Shown here piece by piece: positions 32,560 through 41,263 of a DNA stretch of 64,000 nucleotides. Position 1 is the first letter of the stretch. Each line of letters begins with the position of its first letter. Both the position numbers and the translations under genes were made by a program. The DNA is taken from contig JAKLKA010000022.1 in the NCBI GenBank assembly GCA_023150915.1, positions 1 through 64,000 of the forward strand, given 5' to 3'. The notes beneath the pieces are model-generated. The model had not been told where the DNA came from. It saw only the letters and a program-made list of their open reading frames with translations, and searched no databases. This DNA comes from Polyangiaceae bacterium. GTDB lineage: Bacteria > Myxococcota_A > Polyangia > Polyangiales > Polyangiaceae.

Positions 32560-35166
32560 GTGGCGCTGGAGCAACTGCGCGCGTTTCGCGCGGGCAGGCC
32601 CGAGAGCGAGCTCGGCCCCACCCGACGACTCGAGCCGGACGGGTTCCCGCTGCTCGAGTCGTCGGAGCTCGCCGCGGAGCACGCGGCGCTCGAGCCGTTG
32701 ATCGCGGCGTTGAACCAGCACGGCCGGGGCGAAGTGGACCACCCCGAGCTCGACGCCTGGCTCGCGCGGGACGCCGCCTCGCGCACGCGGGCGTATCTGG
32801 CGTTGCTCGAGCGCATGTTCTCCTACGATGCCAAGCTGAGCGCGACGGGCGGCGGCTACGCCTTCTCGGGATTCTTCGACTACGGACCGGCCGCGCTGGT
32901 CCTGGCCCGGCTCTTCGACGCCGGCGTGGACCGCGAGGCCGTCGTCTTGCCCACGCTGGAGTGGTTCACGTCGTACCGCTTCGTCTACTACGGCACCGAG
33001 CCGCTGCTCAGGGTCATCGACGCGCTGACGGCGCCGACGGGCGCGCTGTCCGAGCTGCTCGTTGCCGTCCACGGCCAGTGCCTGGATCTGGGCGGATATC
33101 ACCAGATGGGTCAGACCCTCCGCGACAAGGTCGCGGCGCTGCTCGGGCCCGGGCCGTGGGAGGTGCTCCCGCCTTGCGAGATCTGGACGGGGACCCTGCT
33201 CGCGAGAGTCGGGAGCCGCGAGCCCTGGCTGGCGCTGCTCCGGCACTGTCACGGCGCCAGCTCGGCGCGGCCCAGCGCGAAGTGGTCGAAGACCGCTCGG
33301 GCGCTGGCCGACGCCGTCGGGCGCGCGGAGCTCCGCACTACGCTGCTCGAGGTCTTCCCGCTGGTCGACAAGGCTCGCCCGCGCCCGATGGTCGGCCCGA
33401 GCTGGGAGAACGTCGACGAGCGGCAGCGGATGCACGAGCTCTCCGCGACCGTGCTACGCGGACTGGTCTGGCTCACGCCGGAGCTGAAGGACGCGGAGGT
33501 GACGCGCGCCGTGAGCAAGCTGGCGGGCAGCGCGTACCGCAAGGTGCGCGGGCTGGGGCCGCGGGCGCCCAAGGTCGGCAACGCCTGCATCTACGCCCTG
33601 AGCGAGATGGCCAGCCCTGACTCGGTCGGACAGCTGGCGGTGCTCCGTGCCCGCGTGAAGTCGGTGCCCGCGCAGAAGGAGCTCGACAAGGCGTTCAGCG
33701 CCGCGGCCGCGGCGCTGGGCTACGAGCGCGACCAGATCGAGGAGATGTCGGTGCCGACCTACGGGCTCGAAGAGGTGGGCCTCCGCCGCGAGAGCTTGGG
33801 GGACGTCGTCGGGGAAGTGCGCGTCGATGGCACGAGCGCGACGCTCGCGTGGCTCAAGGCCGACAAACCCGTGAAGAGCGTGCCGGCGAGCGTCAAGAAG
33901 GAGCACAAGGAGGAGCTGAAGGAGCTCCAAGCCTCGATCAAGGATCTCTCGGCGATGCTGCCCGCGCAGCGCGACCGCATCGACGCCTCGTTCCTGGCCC
34001 GGAGACGCTGGCCGCTCGCCGTCTTCCGCGAGCGCTACCTGGACCACCCGCTGGTCGGCACGCTGGCGCGCCGCCTGATCTGGAGCTTCTCGAGCGGCGG
34101 CGGCGCGCGCGCCGGCTCGTTCCACGACGGCCGCTTCGTGGACGCGCTGGGCGCCGAGCTCCGAGTCGAGTCCGACGCCGAGGTCGAGCTCTGGCACCCC
34201 ATCGGCTGCTCGTTGGACGAGATCGCAGCGTGGCGCGCGCTGCTCGAGCGGCACGAGCTGCGCCAGCCGTTCAAGCAAGCGCACCGCGAGCTGTACGTCT
34301 TGACCGACGCCGAGCGCACGACCAGCGTCTACTCCAACCGCTACGCCGCGCACATCCTGCGGCAACACCAGCTCAACGCGCTCGCCACCGCGCGCGGCTG
34401 GCGGGCCAAGCTCCGCATGATGGTGGACGACGAGTACCCGCCCCTGACTCGTGCGCTTCCGGCGTGGGACCTGCGCGCAGAGCTCTGGGTCGAGGGCGCG
34501 GGCGACGAGTACGGTCGCGACACCAACGAGTCGGGCGCCTACTTGCGCGTGGCCAGCGACCAGGTGCGCTTCTACCGGGCGACGGCCGCGGAGAACAGCG
34601 CGCACGCAGGCGGCGGCGGGTACACCGCCGCGGCCGCCGGTCCGGGCCCGGGCGGCGCGAACGCCCCGATCCCGTTGGCCGATGTGCCCGCCTTGGTGTT
34701 CAGCGAGGTGATGCGCGACGTCGATCTGTTCGTGGGCGTCACGTCCGTCGGCAACGACCCCGCCTGGCAAGACGGCGGGCCCGAGGGCCGCTACCTGGAC
34801 TACTGGCGGCGCTACGCTTTCGGCGAGCTGAGCGAGACCGCGCAGACGCGCCGCGCAGTGCTCGAACGGCTGCTGCCGAAGCTGAAGATCGCCGACCGCG
34901 TGTCCCTCGAAGAGCGTTTCCTGGTCGTCCGCGGCAGCCTCAGGACGTACCGCATCCACCTCGGCAGCGGCAACATCCTGATGGAGCCGAACGACCAGTA
35001 CTTGTGCATCGTGCCGTCGCGGGGTGAGGCGGCCGTGCAAGACCGCGTCTTCCTGCCGTTCGAAGGCGACTCGACGCTGTCGGTGGTCCTGAGCAAGGCC
35101 TTCATGCTCGCCGCCGACGAGAAGATCGAAGACCCGACCATCACGAGCCAGATCGCCCGGCGCTGA
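32560..35166 (+). CDS. DUF4132 domain-containing protein
   Basis: An 868-residue cytoplasmic protein beginning at GTG 32560. The middle contains AYRKVRGLGPRAPKVGNACI and LRARVKSVPAQKELDKAFSA, and the C-terminal half has VPTYGLEEVGL, YSNRYAAHILRQHQLNALA and WRRYAFGELSETAQTRRAVL, which match DUF4132. It has no signal peptide or membrane segment. The family is uncharacterised. The upstream coupled small gene probably encodes a partner protein. Confidence 0.85.
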   Translation: MALEQLRAFRAGRPESELGPTRRLEPDGFPLLESSELAAEHAALEPLIAALNQHGRGEVDHPELDAWLARDAASRTRAYLALLERMFSYDAKLSATGGGYAFSGFFDYGPAALVLARLFDAGVDREAVVLPTLEWFTSYRFVYYGTEPLLRVIDALTAPTGALSELLVAVHGQCLDLGGYHQMGQTLRDKVAALLGPGPWEVLPPCEIWTGTLLARVGSREPWLALLRHCHGASSARPSAKWSKTARALADAVGRAELRTTLLEVFPLVDKARPRPMVGPSWENVDERQRMHELSATVLRGLVWLTPELKDAEVTRAVSKLAGSAYRKVRGLGPRAPKVGNACIYALSEMASPDSVGQLAVLRARVKSVPAQKELDKAFSAAAAALGYERDQIEEMSVPTYGLEEVGLRRESLGDVVGEVRVDGTSATLAWLKADKPVKSVPASVKKEHKEELKELQASIKDLSAMLPAQRDRIDASFLARRRWPLAVFRERYLDHPLVGTLARRLIWSFSSGGGARAGSFHDGRFVDALGAELRVESDAEVELWHPIGCSLDEIAAWRALLERHELRQPFKQAHRELYVLTDAERTTSVYSNRYAAHILRQHQLNALATARGWRAKLRMMVDDEYPPLTRALPAWDLRAELWVEGAGDEYGRDTNESGAYLRVASDQVRFYRATAAENSAHAGGGGYTAAAAGPGPGGANAPIPLADVPALVFSEVMRDVDLFVGVTSVGNDPAWQDGGPEGRYLDYWRRYAFGELSETAQTRRAVLERLLPKLKIADRVSLEERFLVVRGSLRTYRIHLGSGNILMEPNDQYLCIVPSRGEAAVQDRVFLPFEGDSTLSVVLSKAFMLAADEKIEDPTITSQIARR

Positions 35167-35186
35167 CTCCGCGGGCTCTCGGTGCC

Positions 35187-35702
35187 TTGCCGCTTTGGCT
35201 CTCGCCGGCGCGCGGGCGATCTGCAGCGGAAGACGAGCCCGAAGTACCCGCTCACCGCAGGGCCGCTCGGGATGGGCTTGCCGATCCGAATCTCGGCTCT
35301 CCCTCCTGGCATCAAGCGGCAGCGAGTCACCCGCGTGCGTGCATCGAACCTTGGCAGCGCCCGCCGTGGTCCGTTGTTGCAGGGAACGCGCTCGCGTGGC
35401 CGGTTGCCGATTCGTCCGGCGAAGGCGGCGGACCGACCGGTGTCGAGCGAGACAGCTTCATCCTGTCACCGGAATCTGCCATCGGAGCCAGGGCGCTCGC
35501 TCTGTTCGGCATCGTGATGACGGCCTTCGAGCTCGCCCTGCTCGGGCGTGTGATCTTTGGCGGCACCGCGGCCGTGCTCTTCATCGCGAGCTTCTGGATC
35601 ACCGAAGCCCACATCGCACTTGGCGCGCGGGCGCTGCTCGTTCTCGTAGGCGCTGGCGCCATCATCTTTGCGCGTTTGCGCGGCGCAGATTGGCTCGGGT
35701 GA
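35187..35702 (+). CDS. Possible small membrane protein
   Basis: The frame is open for 171 codons, but only the last 75 residues look like protein: three hydrophobic segments (ALALFGIVMTAFELALLGRV, GGTAAVLFIASFWITEA, ALLVLVGAGAIIFARL). The start is unclear; ATG 35517 cuts into the first helix, and the N-terminal part reads through an R1 tail copy in another frame. It may be a truncated membrane protein fused to the repeat. Confidence 0.35.
   Translation: MPLWLSPARGRSAAEDEPEVPAHRRAARDGLADPNLGSPSWHQAAASHPRACIEPWQRPPWSVVAGNALAWPVADSSGEGGGPTGVERDSFILSPESAIGARALALFGIVMTAFELALLGRVIFGGTAAVLFIASFWITEAHIALGARALLVLVGAGAIIFARLRGADWLG
35226..35280 (+). repeat. Dispersed repeat R1, copy 5
   Basis: GCGGAAGACGAGCCCGAAGT, then ACCCGCTCACCGCAGGGCC and GCTCGGGATGGGCTTG match the short-tail version at 12766-12822 with several substitutions (one turns Leu to Pro). 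The final CGCGGAGTGA is replaced by other sequence, so the stop codon of the tail is lost. Confidence 0.7.
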
Positions 35703-35808
35703 CGCCCGAGCGCTCGCGGGCGGGCGCGACGAGGCGAGCCGCCGCGGAGGGGTCGGCGCCTGACCTCGACACGCCGGCTCGGGTCGGACATTCTCACGGC
35801 GTGAGGTG

Positions 35809-36495
35809 ATGAAACTCGGTTGGCTTGCCGCTGCGACTCACAGCCTTGCGGTCGTCGTCCTGGCCATCGGGTGCTCGGGCTCGGTGACGCCTCCACCGGT
35901 GCGGCGAGGAACAGCGACCCCGAAGCTCGAGTCGGATCACGATACCGATGCAGGGCCGGAGTACCGCTGGAAGGCCCTAACGTGCGCGCTGGAGCGCTTG
36001 GATCCTGAAGCACCGTGCACGCCGGGCGAATCGGATGCACTGTTCTTCGGCAACGTCTGTCACGCGGAGTGCAACCAGAGCGGGCGGTGGGTCCTTCCAA
36101 CGGGCTGCCATTCGATCTACGCGGGCGTGCAGCCAATCGCGAGCTTCGCGCCGCGTTCTGCCGTTCCGAGCGCACGCGAGCTCTACTTCCTTGCGCATCG
36201 AACGTCCCAGATTCGTGGCCGGTTCTACGTCGTTCCCCACGTCTCGGAGTCGGAGCTCGACCTTCCTGCCCTCGGAAAGGCGCGAGCCGAAGCCGTGTTC
36301 CGCGGACTGGTCGATGCGGGTCTGTGCCCGGAGAAGCTCGTGGTGGTCACCGACGCGATTGTGGTGCGAGGCGACGCGGTGCGTATCGACTTCGGGCGTT
36401 TCATCGGCGTCGCGCTGGCACCGGCCACTCCCGAAACCGCGCGAGACCTCCGCAGCGAAGGGATAGCCGCTCCGGATCCGCCTGCGTTGCGATGA
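35809..36495 (+). CDS. Lipoprotein, paralogue of the OmpA-like lipoprotein at 12.9 kb
   Basis: A 228-residue protein with a signal peptide and lipobox AIGC. It has the same order of parts as the 12854-13516 protein: Pro-rich linker, Cys-rich centre (FFGNVCHAECNQSGRWVLPT), then SARELYFLAHRTSQIRGRFY, ELDLPALGKARAEAVFRGL and a final basic segment. Start is ATG 35809 (or GTG 35806) preceded by GTGAGG. The C-terminal domain resembles OmpA-type peptidoglycan-binding domains weakly. Confidence 0.75.
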   Translation: MKLGWLAAATHSLAVVVLAIGCSGSVTPPPVRRGTATPKLESDHDTDAGPEYRWKALTCALERLDPEAPCTPGESDALFFGNVCHAECNQSGRWVLPTGCHSIYAGVQPIASFAPRSAVPSARELYFLAHRTSQIRGRFYVVPHVSESELDLPALGKARAEAVFRGLVDAGLCPEKLVVVTDAIVVRGDAVRIDFGRFIGVALAPATPETARDLRSEGIAAPDPPALR

Positions 36496-36545
36496 CCCCT
36501 CGCGGCGGCGGCTTCGGCGGCGGCGCCGGCTCGGACCGCGATCCG

Positions 36546-36713
36546 AATGCGCCGATCGATGCTCGCGCGCCCGAGCCAGACCTGCACGTTCGGCGCGAGC
36601 CAGTTCTCGGTCATGCAGCGGTTCTCGCCGACCTCGAGGGTTTCGGCGAGGGACAGGTCTCGGGCTCGGCGTGCGCGAGCGAGCGAACTGCAGCCGAGCA
36701 GAGGCACGACCAA
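36546..36713 (-). pseudogene. Lipoprotein 5' fragment
   Basis: The minus strand, 10 bases downstream of the next gene's stop, reads MVVPLLGCSSLARARRARDL, ETLEVGENRCMTENWLAPNV and QVWLGRASIDRRIRI. This gives lipobox LLGC and a believable protein for about 55 residues before entering Ala/Arg-rich sequence antisense to the lipoprotein at 35809. It looks like the truncated second gene of a minus-strand pair. Confidence 0.4.
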
Positions 36714-36723
36714 ACGCAGAGCT

Positions 36724-37389
36724 TCAGATGCACTCGCATGCGCAGCCGGAGGCGGGGCAGGGGTCGTTGCAGCCGTTCACGGCGCAGGCGGTGTCGCCAC
36801 AGGCAGAGTACGCACAGCTGCACATCATGCCGAGACTGGAGCAAAAGACGGCGCAGTCCACGGCGCTCAGGCTGGGCTCGCACAGGGTGCACTTGCCGGC
36901 GGTGCACTTTCCGCATGCTTTGCAGTTGGCGCAAGCCGCGCAGGACAGCTCGAGCGATTGCTCCACCGATGCGCCCTTGTGGGTCGTGTCCGAGAACTCG
37001 ATCAGGACCGTCCTGGTGGTCTTGGCGCCCACGCCCAAGATGATCGGCTCGACGTCGTTCAGTGCGAGCCAGCTCACGGTCTTCGTGAACGTTCCGCCGC
37101 TGACTTGGTCGAACGCGCCCAGGAACTTCGACTTGTCTTTGCTGTAGAGCTTCCCTCCCACGATGTCGGCCAGCCCGTCCGGGTCGTTGACGTCCACCGT
37201 CAACGTCACGCTCCTGTCGTCGTAGTCGAGCGCGCCGCTGACCAGCACGCTGGCGATGACGGGAGCGCCGTCACCGGCGTCGGCCGGCGCGCCCGCCGCC
37301 CCCGCCGCGCCGCCGCTGCCCGCGGGGTCGGGCGGTGCTTCCGAGCAAGCCAGGACCGAGAGCGCCGCGAGACCCCAGACCACCCTCAT
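36724..37389 (-). CDS. Lipoprotein with Cys-rich C-terminus
   Basis: A 221-residue protein, start ATG 37389 (MRVVWGLAALSVLAC, lipobox VLAC), then a Gly/Ala linker, an Ig-like beta domain (about 45-155, VTLTVDVNDPDGLADIVGGK) and a Cys-rich tail (CAACANCKACGKCTAGKC, CPASGCACEC). The arrangement suggests a surface lipoprotein with a disulfide-stabilised tip. No enzymatic motif. Confidence 0.75.
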   Translation of the reverse strand: MRVVWGLAALSVLACSEAPPDPAGSGGAAGAAGAPADAGDGAPVIASVLVSGALDYDDRSVTLTVDVNDPDGLADIVGGKLYSKDKSKFLGAFDQVSGGTFTKTVSWLALNDVEPIILGVGAKTTRTVLIEFSDTTHKGASVEQSLELSCAACANCKACGKCTAGKCTLCEPSLSAVDCAVFCSSLGMMCSCAYSACGDTACAVNGCNDPCPASGCACECI

Positions 37390-37525
37390 CACCTGGTCAT
37401 GATACGCCCGCCGCGCACCGCGCGGTTGAGCGCGTTTGCGCTCAGCTCGGGCGGCCAGCGCCCGAAAAACCCGGGGAAACGCCGTGGTCCGGCGCTTGCT
37501 CGTAGATCCTACAAGCACCCCCTCG

Positions 37526-37572
37526 ATACTGGCGAGCGCCGAGGCAGCAGGGCACCGAGAGCGGGACGGCGG
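37526..37572 (+). repeat. Dispersed repeat R2, copy 2
   Basis: TACTGGCGAGCGCCGAGGCA then GCAGGGCACCGAGAGCGGGA matches copy 1 at 32105-32146 with one difference in the first 40 bases. Neither side is inside a recognisable gene; to the left is the promoter side of the minus-strand lipoprotein, to the right an IS91 remnant. Confidence 0.7.
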
Positions 37573-37659
37573 GGTGGTGGCAGGTCAGCGCGGCGGGTCA
37601 GAGCGGATCCGTGAGCGGGAACGGGCCGCAGAGCGCAGGTTGGCCTCGTCGACGGCGCT

Positions 37660-37860
37660 TCAGTGGGCGTCGAACAACTCCATCTGCGCGGGCTGCGCGG
37701 GCGAGGTACCGCGCGATGTCAACCGGGGTCATGACGAGAGCGCGGAGCTTCATTCGCCCGCCCTGATGAAGCCTTCGAGCTCGCGCCTCACGAAGCCGGG
37801 GAGCACGGGCTGCGGTTCCATCGCGGCCCGAGCTAGCCCGGCAGGGCCAGCCCCGCCATG
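37660..37860 (-). pseudogene. IS91-family transposase remnant with internal deletion
   Basis: Three pieces in order on the minus strand: PQPVLPGFVRRELEGFIRAG (the N-terminal motif of IS91-type transposases), then in another frame GRMKLRALVMTPVDIARYLA (near the C-terminus, where intact proteins read GRMxxxALV...IARYL), then in a third frame PAQPAQMELFDAH-stop. Most of the protein, including the HUH and Tyr motifs, is deleted and two frameshifts remain. A second IS91 piece is at 21.6 kb. Confidence 0.55.
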
Positions 37861-37983
37861 GCCGGGCGCCGCCCGCCGGGGCGTGGGCACAAGTCCGCGA
37901 CAGCTGGCGCGCGAATCGAGGCACGGCGGTTGCTCCGTGTCCCGCCACCGGGCGCCCACCCGGCCAACCCCAGGAGTCCTCCC

Positions 37984-38265
37984 ATGTCCGCTTCGAAACT
38001 CGCCCTCGCCTTCCTGCTCGCCATCGCTGCTTCGTCCGTCGCCTGCGGCGGAGGGGACGGTGACGACGGCAACGAACAAGGCGGCGGCCCAGGTGGCGGC
38101 AGCGTCTGCGAGCAAGCCTGCAACAAGCTCGAGCAGTGCAGCCCAGGCTCCGTCTGCACGGTCGGCGGGAATGGCTCGTGCGACGGCAAAGCCGCCGAGA
38201 TCTCCCAGTGCATCCTCGACAAGCCCTGCGATCAGACCAACGCCTGCTTGCTGGGCGGAGCTTGA
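37984..38265 (+). CDS. 93-residue Cys-rich lipoprotein
   Basis: Start ATG 37984 gives MSASKLALAFLLAIAASSVA and lipobox SVAC, a Gly/Asp/Glu linker and a compact domain with eight Cys (VCEQACNKLEQCSPGSVC, SCDGKAAEISQCILDKPCD). Intact and well separated. Similar small Cys-rich lipoproteins are common in myxobacteria; function unknown. Confidence 0.75.
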   Translation: MSASKLALAFLLAIAASSVACGGGDGDDGNEQGGGPGGGSVCEQACNKLEQCSPGSVCTVGGNGSCDGKAAEISQCILDKPCDQTNACLLGGA

Positions 38266-38266
38266 G

Positions 38267-38400
38267 TCAGCGCGCGATGCCGAGCTGTCGCCCGCGCTTC
38301 GTGAGCCACCCGCCCGCCAGCTCGTCGAGGCCCTCGTGCCGGTGCAGCCGGCGCTTGACCTCCAAGCCGCCCGCGAAGTGCAGCTCGGGTCGTCGTCGCT
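38267..38400 (-). pseudogene. Unassigned C-terminal coding fragment with R2-like tail
   Basis: On the minus strand one frame reads ELHFAGGLEVKRRLHRHEGL and DELAGGWLTKRGRQLGIAR-stop, with protein-like composition but no start. On the plus strand the same area (38380-38412) holds codons VQLGSSSLCA and a stop, identical to the centre of the small protein at 44370. I cannot name the source gene. Confidence 0.35.
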
Positions 38401-38455
38401 GTGCGCCGTGTGACTTCGGCCAACCTGCCGTACACGCGCGCGAAGAAGCCGGGGC

Positions 38456-39754
38456 TCAGAGCTTGTCCGCGGCGCACGAGCACGGGCTCCCGCCGCAGCG
38501 CCAGCCGCTGAAGATGATGGTCTCTTGGTCGAGGTAGCTCGGGTGCGAAGCGCACAGGTCGGGGGGCAGCGGGAGAGCCTGTCGCCCGCTGCCGTCCGGC
38601 GCCATGCGAAACAAGGGCTGCTTCACGATTCCAGCCGAAAAGTCGATCTGGATCTCCCAGTAGACCAGCTCGCCGCCGTCGGGGCGCCACTGCATGTAGG
38701 ACTGGATCGTCGTCGGCGGCGTGCTCGCCGGGCTGATGTTGGTCTGCGGCTTGCCGAGCTGTGCCACGCTCTGGCGATACGGATGCACCTTGGTGCTGCC
38801 GACCGGGAAGCTCAGGTCCGCCTCCTGCTGCATCCATGCCACGTGGGAACCCTGCGGATGAACGATGGGGTCGTTGGTGCCGATCACTGCACCCAGCGTC
38901 GGAAACGCGCAACAGCCGTTGTTGGCTGGGCAGAGTGGACAGCCGACGACTTTGACGTCGCTGACCTTCGTCGTGCCGGTCGCAGGCATCTGCCAGATCG
39001 GCCGCATGAAGCCCGTGGGATGCTGGAAGATCGCCGGAAACACGATGAAGCCGCTGCCGTCGCTGTTGCCGGACTGATACGGATCCACCGGGAAGAGCTC
39101 GGCGGGGACGTCCACGACGCTGGTGCTGGCGACGCTGGGCAGCGTCGAGAAGGTCGCGCGCTTGAAGCGGGGCCGTGCCGCGTTGGCGGGATCGTCCTGG
39201 TGCAGATAGAGCAGCTTTCCGTCTTGGGTGAACGAGCTGTTCGCGCACAGCCTTCCGGGTGTGCCTCCTGCAATCGCCGTGATCGCGCCGGGGCTCTGTC
39301 GCTGCAAGAGCACGATCTCGGTGCCGCCGTAGTGAGGCTCCGTCCCGCCTTCGCCTTCCATGGCCAGCCCGTTCTTGTCGCTGTCTTCGTTGTAGCGAGT
39401 CGCGGTAAGCCAATCGCCCGGACCCTTGCGCACGTGGGTCAGCTGCTTGCCGCCGGTGTCGATCAAGAGCTCGAGCTTCGATCCGTCGACCTTGACCGTG
39501 AACACACCGAGGCGCGGAAGGCCGGTCGCCCCGTCGCCGGCGTCGTTCCCCCCGCCTGCATCGTTCCCCCCGCCTGCATCGGTGCCCCCGCTCGCGTCGG
39601 TGCCAGAGTCGGAGGGCGCTCCGCCGGCCGCCCCGCCTGTCGAAGATCCGCCGCCGGCGTCCTTCGGTCCCAGCTGCGTGTCCGAATCCGACTCGCCGCA
39701 GCTGATCAGCGCCGACAGCGCCAGCGCCGCACTGAGACCCGCTCGTGCGCTCAT
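38456..39754 (-). CDS. Lipoprotein with TolB-like propeller
   Basis: A 432-residue secreted lipoprotein. Signal peptide ends in lipobox LISC; an Asp/Gly-rich linker contains the repeat GGGNDAGGGNDAG; the body has WD/TolB-type units such as SFTQDGKLLYLHQDDP, GSHVAWMQQEADLSFP, MQWRPDGGELVYWE and LDQETIIFSGWRC, and it ends in a Cys cluster (CGGSPCSCAADKL). Probably a beta-propeller binding protein; ligand unknown. The linker-coding DNA has three near-identical 18-base units around 39540-39600. Confidence 0.82.
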   Translation of the reverse strand: MSARAGLSAALALSALISCGESDSDTQLGPKDAGGGSSTGGAAGGAPSDSGTDASGGTDAGGGNDAGGGNDAGDGATGLPRLGVFTVKVDGSKLELLIDTGGKQLTHVRKGPGDWLTATRYNEDSDKNGLAMEGEGGTEPHYGGTEIVLLQRQSPGAITAIAGGTPGRLCANSSFTQDGKLLYLHQDDPANAARPRFKRATFSTLPSVASTSVVDVPAELFPVDPYQSGNSDGSGFIVFPAIFQHPTGFMRPIWQMPATGTTKVSDVKVVGCPLCPANNGCCAFPTLGAVIGTNDPIVHPQGSHVAWMQQEADLSFPVGSTKVHPYRQSVAQLGKPQTNISPASTPPTTIQSYMQWRPDGGELVYWEIQIDFSAGIVKQPLFRMAPDGSGRQALPLPPDLCASHPSYLDQETIIFSGWRCGGSPCSCAADKL

Positions 39755-39767
39755 GGCATCAGGCTAA

Positions 39768-40108
39768 CCGAGGCTGTGCGCAACGCCAAAGCAAGCCGCT
39801 GGCTGCGCTGGCTGCACCGGATTTGAGGTATGAGCAGAGGGCATGACGCTCTGGACTGCCACGGCCGGTGCCTTCAACGGAGGGCCAGCCATGATGGTCA
39901 CCGGCAGCATCGAGATCGCCGTCGAGAACCAAGCGCCCTACCTGCACCCTGGCACGTGGTACTGGCACGTGGGCTTCCCGACAACGTCGGATCCTAGCCG
40001 CTGCGCATCGGACGCGGGGGGCTGCCTCGGAACAGGAGGACCACGGCCCGGCGAAGCACTGGCTTCAGCTTCCGCTCGGCCGGCCACGTGGGTCGTCATC
40101 AGGGCCCT
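39768..40108. other. 340-base stretch without a confident gene
   Basis: The plus strand from ATG 39843 has about 50 protein-like codons (VTGSIEIAVENQAPYLHPGT, WYWHVGFPTTSDP) and then enters sequence antisense to the methyltransferase. No signal peptide, ribosome site or family match supports a gene. It may be a fragment of a secreted protein. Confidence 0.4.
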
Positions 40109-40981
40109 TCAGCCCGCGCGCGCCGAGACGATCCAGGTGCTCGACGCGCCGAACACGCCTTCGGGGCGCGCCAGCGGCTCGAGCACCTCGCTGAGCGCCC
40201 GCAGCACCTCGGGCCGCCGTCGCTCGCCCTCCTCGCCGGCGAGGCGCAGGATCTCGCCGGCCGGACCGAGCGCGGTGGCGAACTCGAGGGCGTGAGCGAC
40301 GTCTTCACCGATCTTCACCGGCGCGTCGAAGCGCTCGAAGCCCACCCGATCGAAGCCGGCGGCGCGCAGCTGCTCGCTCACCACGTGGGGGTCGGCCATC
40401 GAGAACGGCCCCGGGCCGCAGGTGACCTGATCCGCCTTCTTCTCCGGGTGGGGGATGATCTCGAGCACGCGCTGCTCGATGTCGTAGAAGAACGGGTTGT
40501 CCACCTTGCGACGCCAGACCACCATGCTGAGGAGGCCGCCGTCCTTCATCGAGCGGCGGATGTTGCGGAAGGCGGCCACGGGGCTTGCGAAGAACATCGT
40601 GCCCATGCGCGCGAAGGTCTGATCGTAGGGACCCTCGAGGTTCCCCGTCTGCACGTCGACGACCAGGAAGCGCGCGTTCTCGACGCCGGCGGCCTTCGCC
40701 TCCTCGCGCGCCGCGCTGATGAAGCGCTCCGCCGCGTCGACGCCCACGGCTTCGCCCTTCGGCCCGACCTTGCGCGCGATGACCTGCGTGGTGTCGCCGA
40801 AGCCGCAGCCCACGTCGAGCACCCTGGAGCCCGGCTGAGGCGAGTGGCGTTCGAGCACCGCGGTGCCGTGCGCGCCGAGCGCGGTGGTGACGAGGTCGCG
40901 GAAGCGGACGAACTTCTCGAACAGCACCGTGTTCCAGGCCTCCACGGCCTCGAGGTTCTCTTGATCGACGTTGATGCCCAT
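40109..40981 (-). CDS. Class I SAM-dependent methyltransferase
   Basis: A 290-residue methyltransferase. Motif I is GSRVLDVGCGFGDTTQVIA, followed by AVGVDAAERFISAAREEA, VDVQTGN and SMVVWRRKVDNPFFYDI; the C-terminus carries EQLRAAGFDRVGFERFDAPV. The fold resembles UbiE/CmoA-type methyltransferases of small molecules. Start ATG 40981 (MGINVDQENLEAVEAWN). The substrate is not evident. It is divergent from the MarR gene, with about 280 bases between. Confidence 0.88.
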   Translation of the reverse strand: MGINVDQENLEAVEAWNTVLFEKFVRFRDLVTTALGAHGTAVLERHSPQPGSRVLDVGCGFGDTTQVIARKVGPKGEAVGVDAAERFISAAREEAKAAGVENARFLVVDVQTGNLEGPYDQTFARMGTMFFASPVAAFRNIRRSMKDGGLLSMVVWRRKVDNPFFYDIEQRVLEIIPHPEKKADQVTCGPGPFSMADPHVVSEQLRAAGFDRVGFERFDAPVKIGEDVAHALEFATALGPAGEILRLAGEEGERRRPEVLRALSEVLEPLARPEGVFGASSTWIVSARAG

Positions 40982-41198
40982 CCCACGCTCCCCGCTGGCC
41001 GGAGCATAGGGCATCGCCCCCGCACCGTCAGGGGATCGGGAGCAGCAGGTGTTGGAAGCCCAGAGCGGCGTGCCCCCCGGGTAGTGCGCTTGCTCACCGG
41101 GTCGCCGGCGGAGAACTGCGGCTGAGCCCCTCGCCTCGACCGGCGGAGTTCGCCTTTCCCCGCGGCCTGGCGTTCTGGCCTTCACGCGAGCCAGGCGC

Positions 41199-41242
41199 TT
41201 GACACGCTCGGCGGCCGGCACCAATGATTCGTACCTTAACGA
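41199..41242 (+). promoter_or_regulatory. Promoter and operator of the MarR-NmrA operon
   Basis: A consensus -35 box TTGACA (41199-41204) is followed 17 bases later by CAATGA, a weak -10. Just after it lies TCGTACCTTAACGA (41229-41242), an inverted repeat TCGT-N6-ACGA. This position between promoter and ATG 41264 is where a MarR repressor would bind to control its own operon. Confidence 0.5.
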
Positions 41243-41263
41243 TTAGTACCCGAGCGAATCCCG

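Noticed and set aside
10736-35280. CRISPR or integron array
   Set aside because: R1 copies are irregularly spaced by kilobases, lack spacers, integrase or attC-like folds.
39759-39968. 69-codon minus-strand frame after the propeller lipoprotein
   Set aside because: Composition is not protein-like and it overlaps a better plus-strand candidate fragment.
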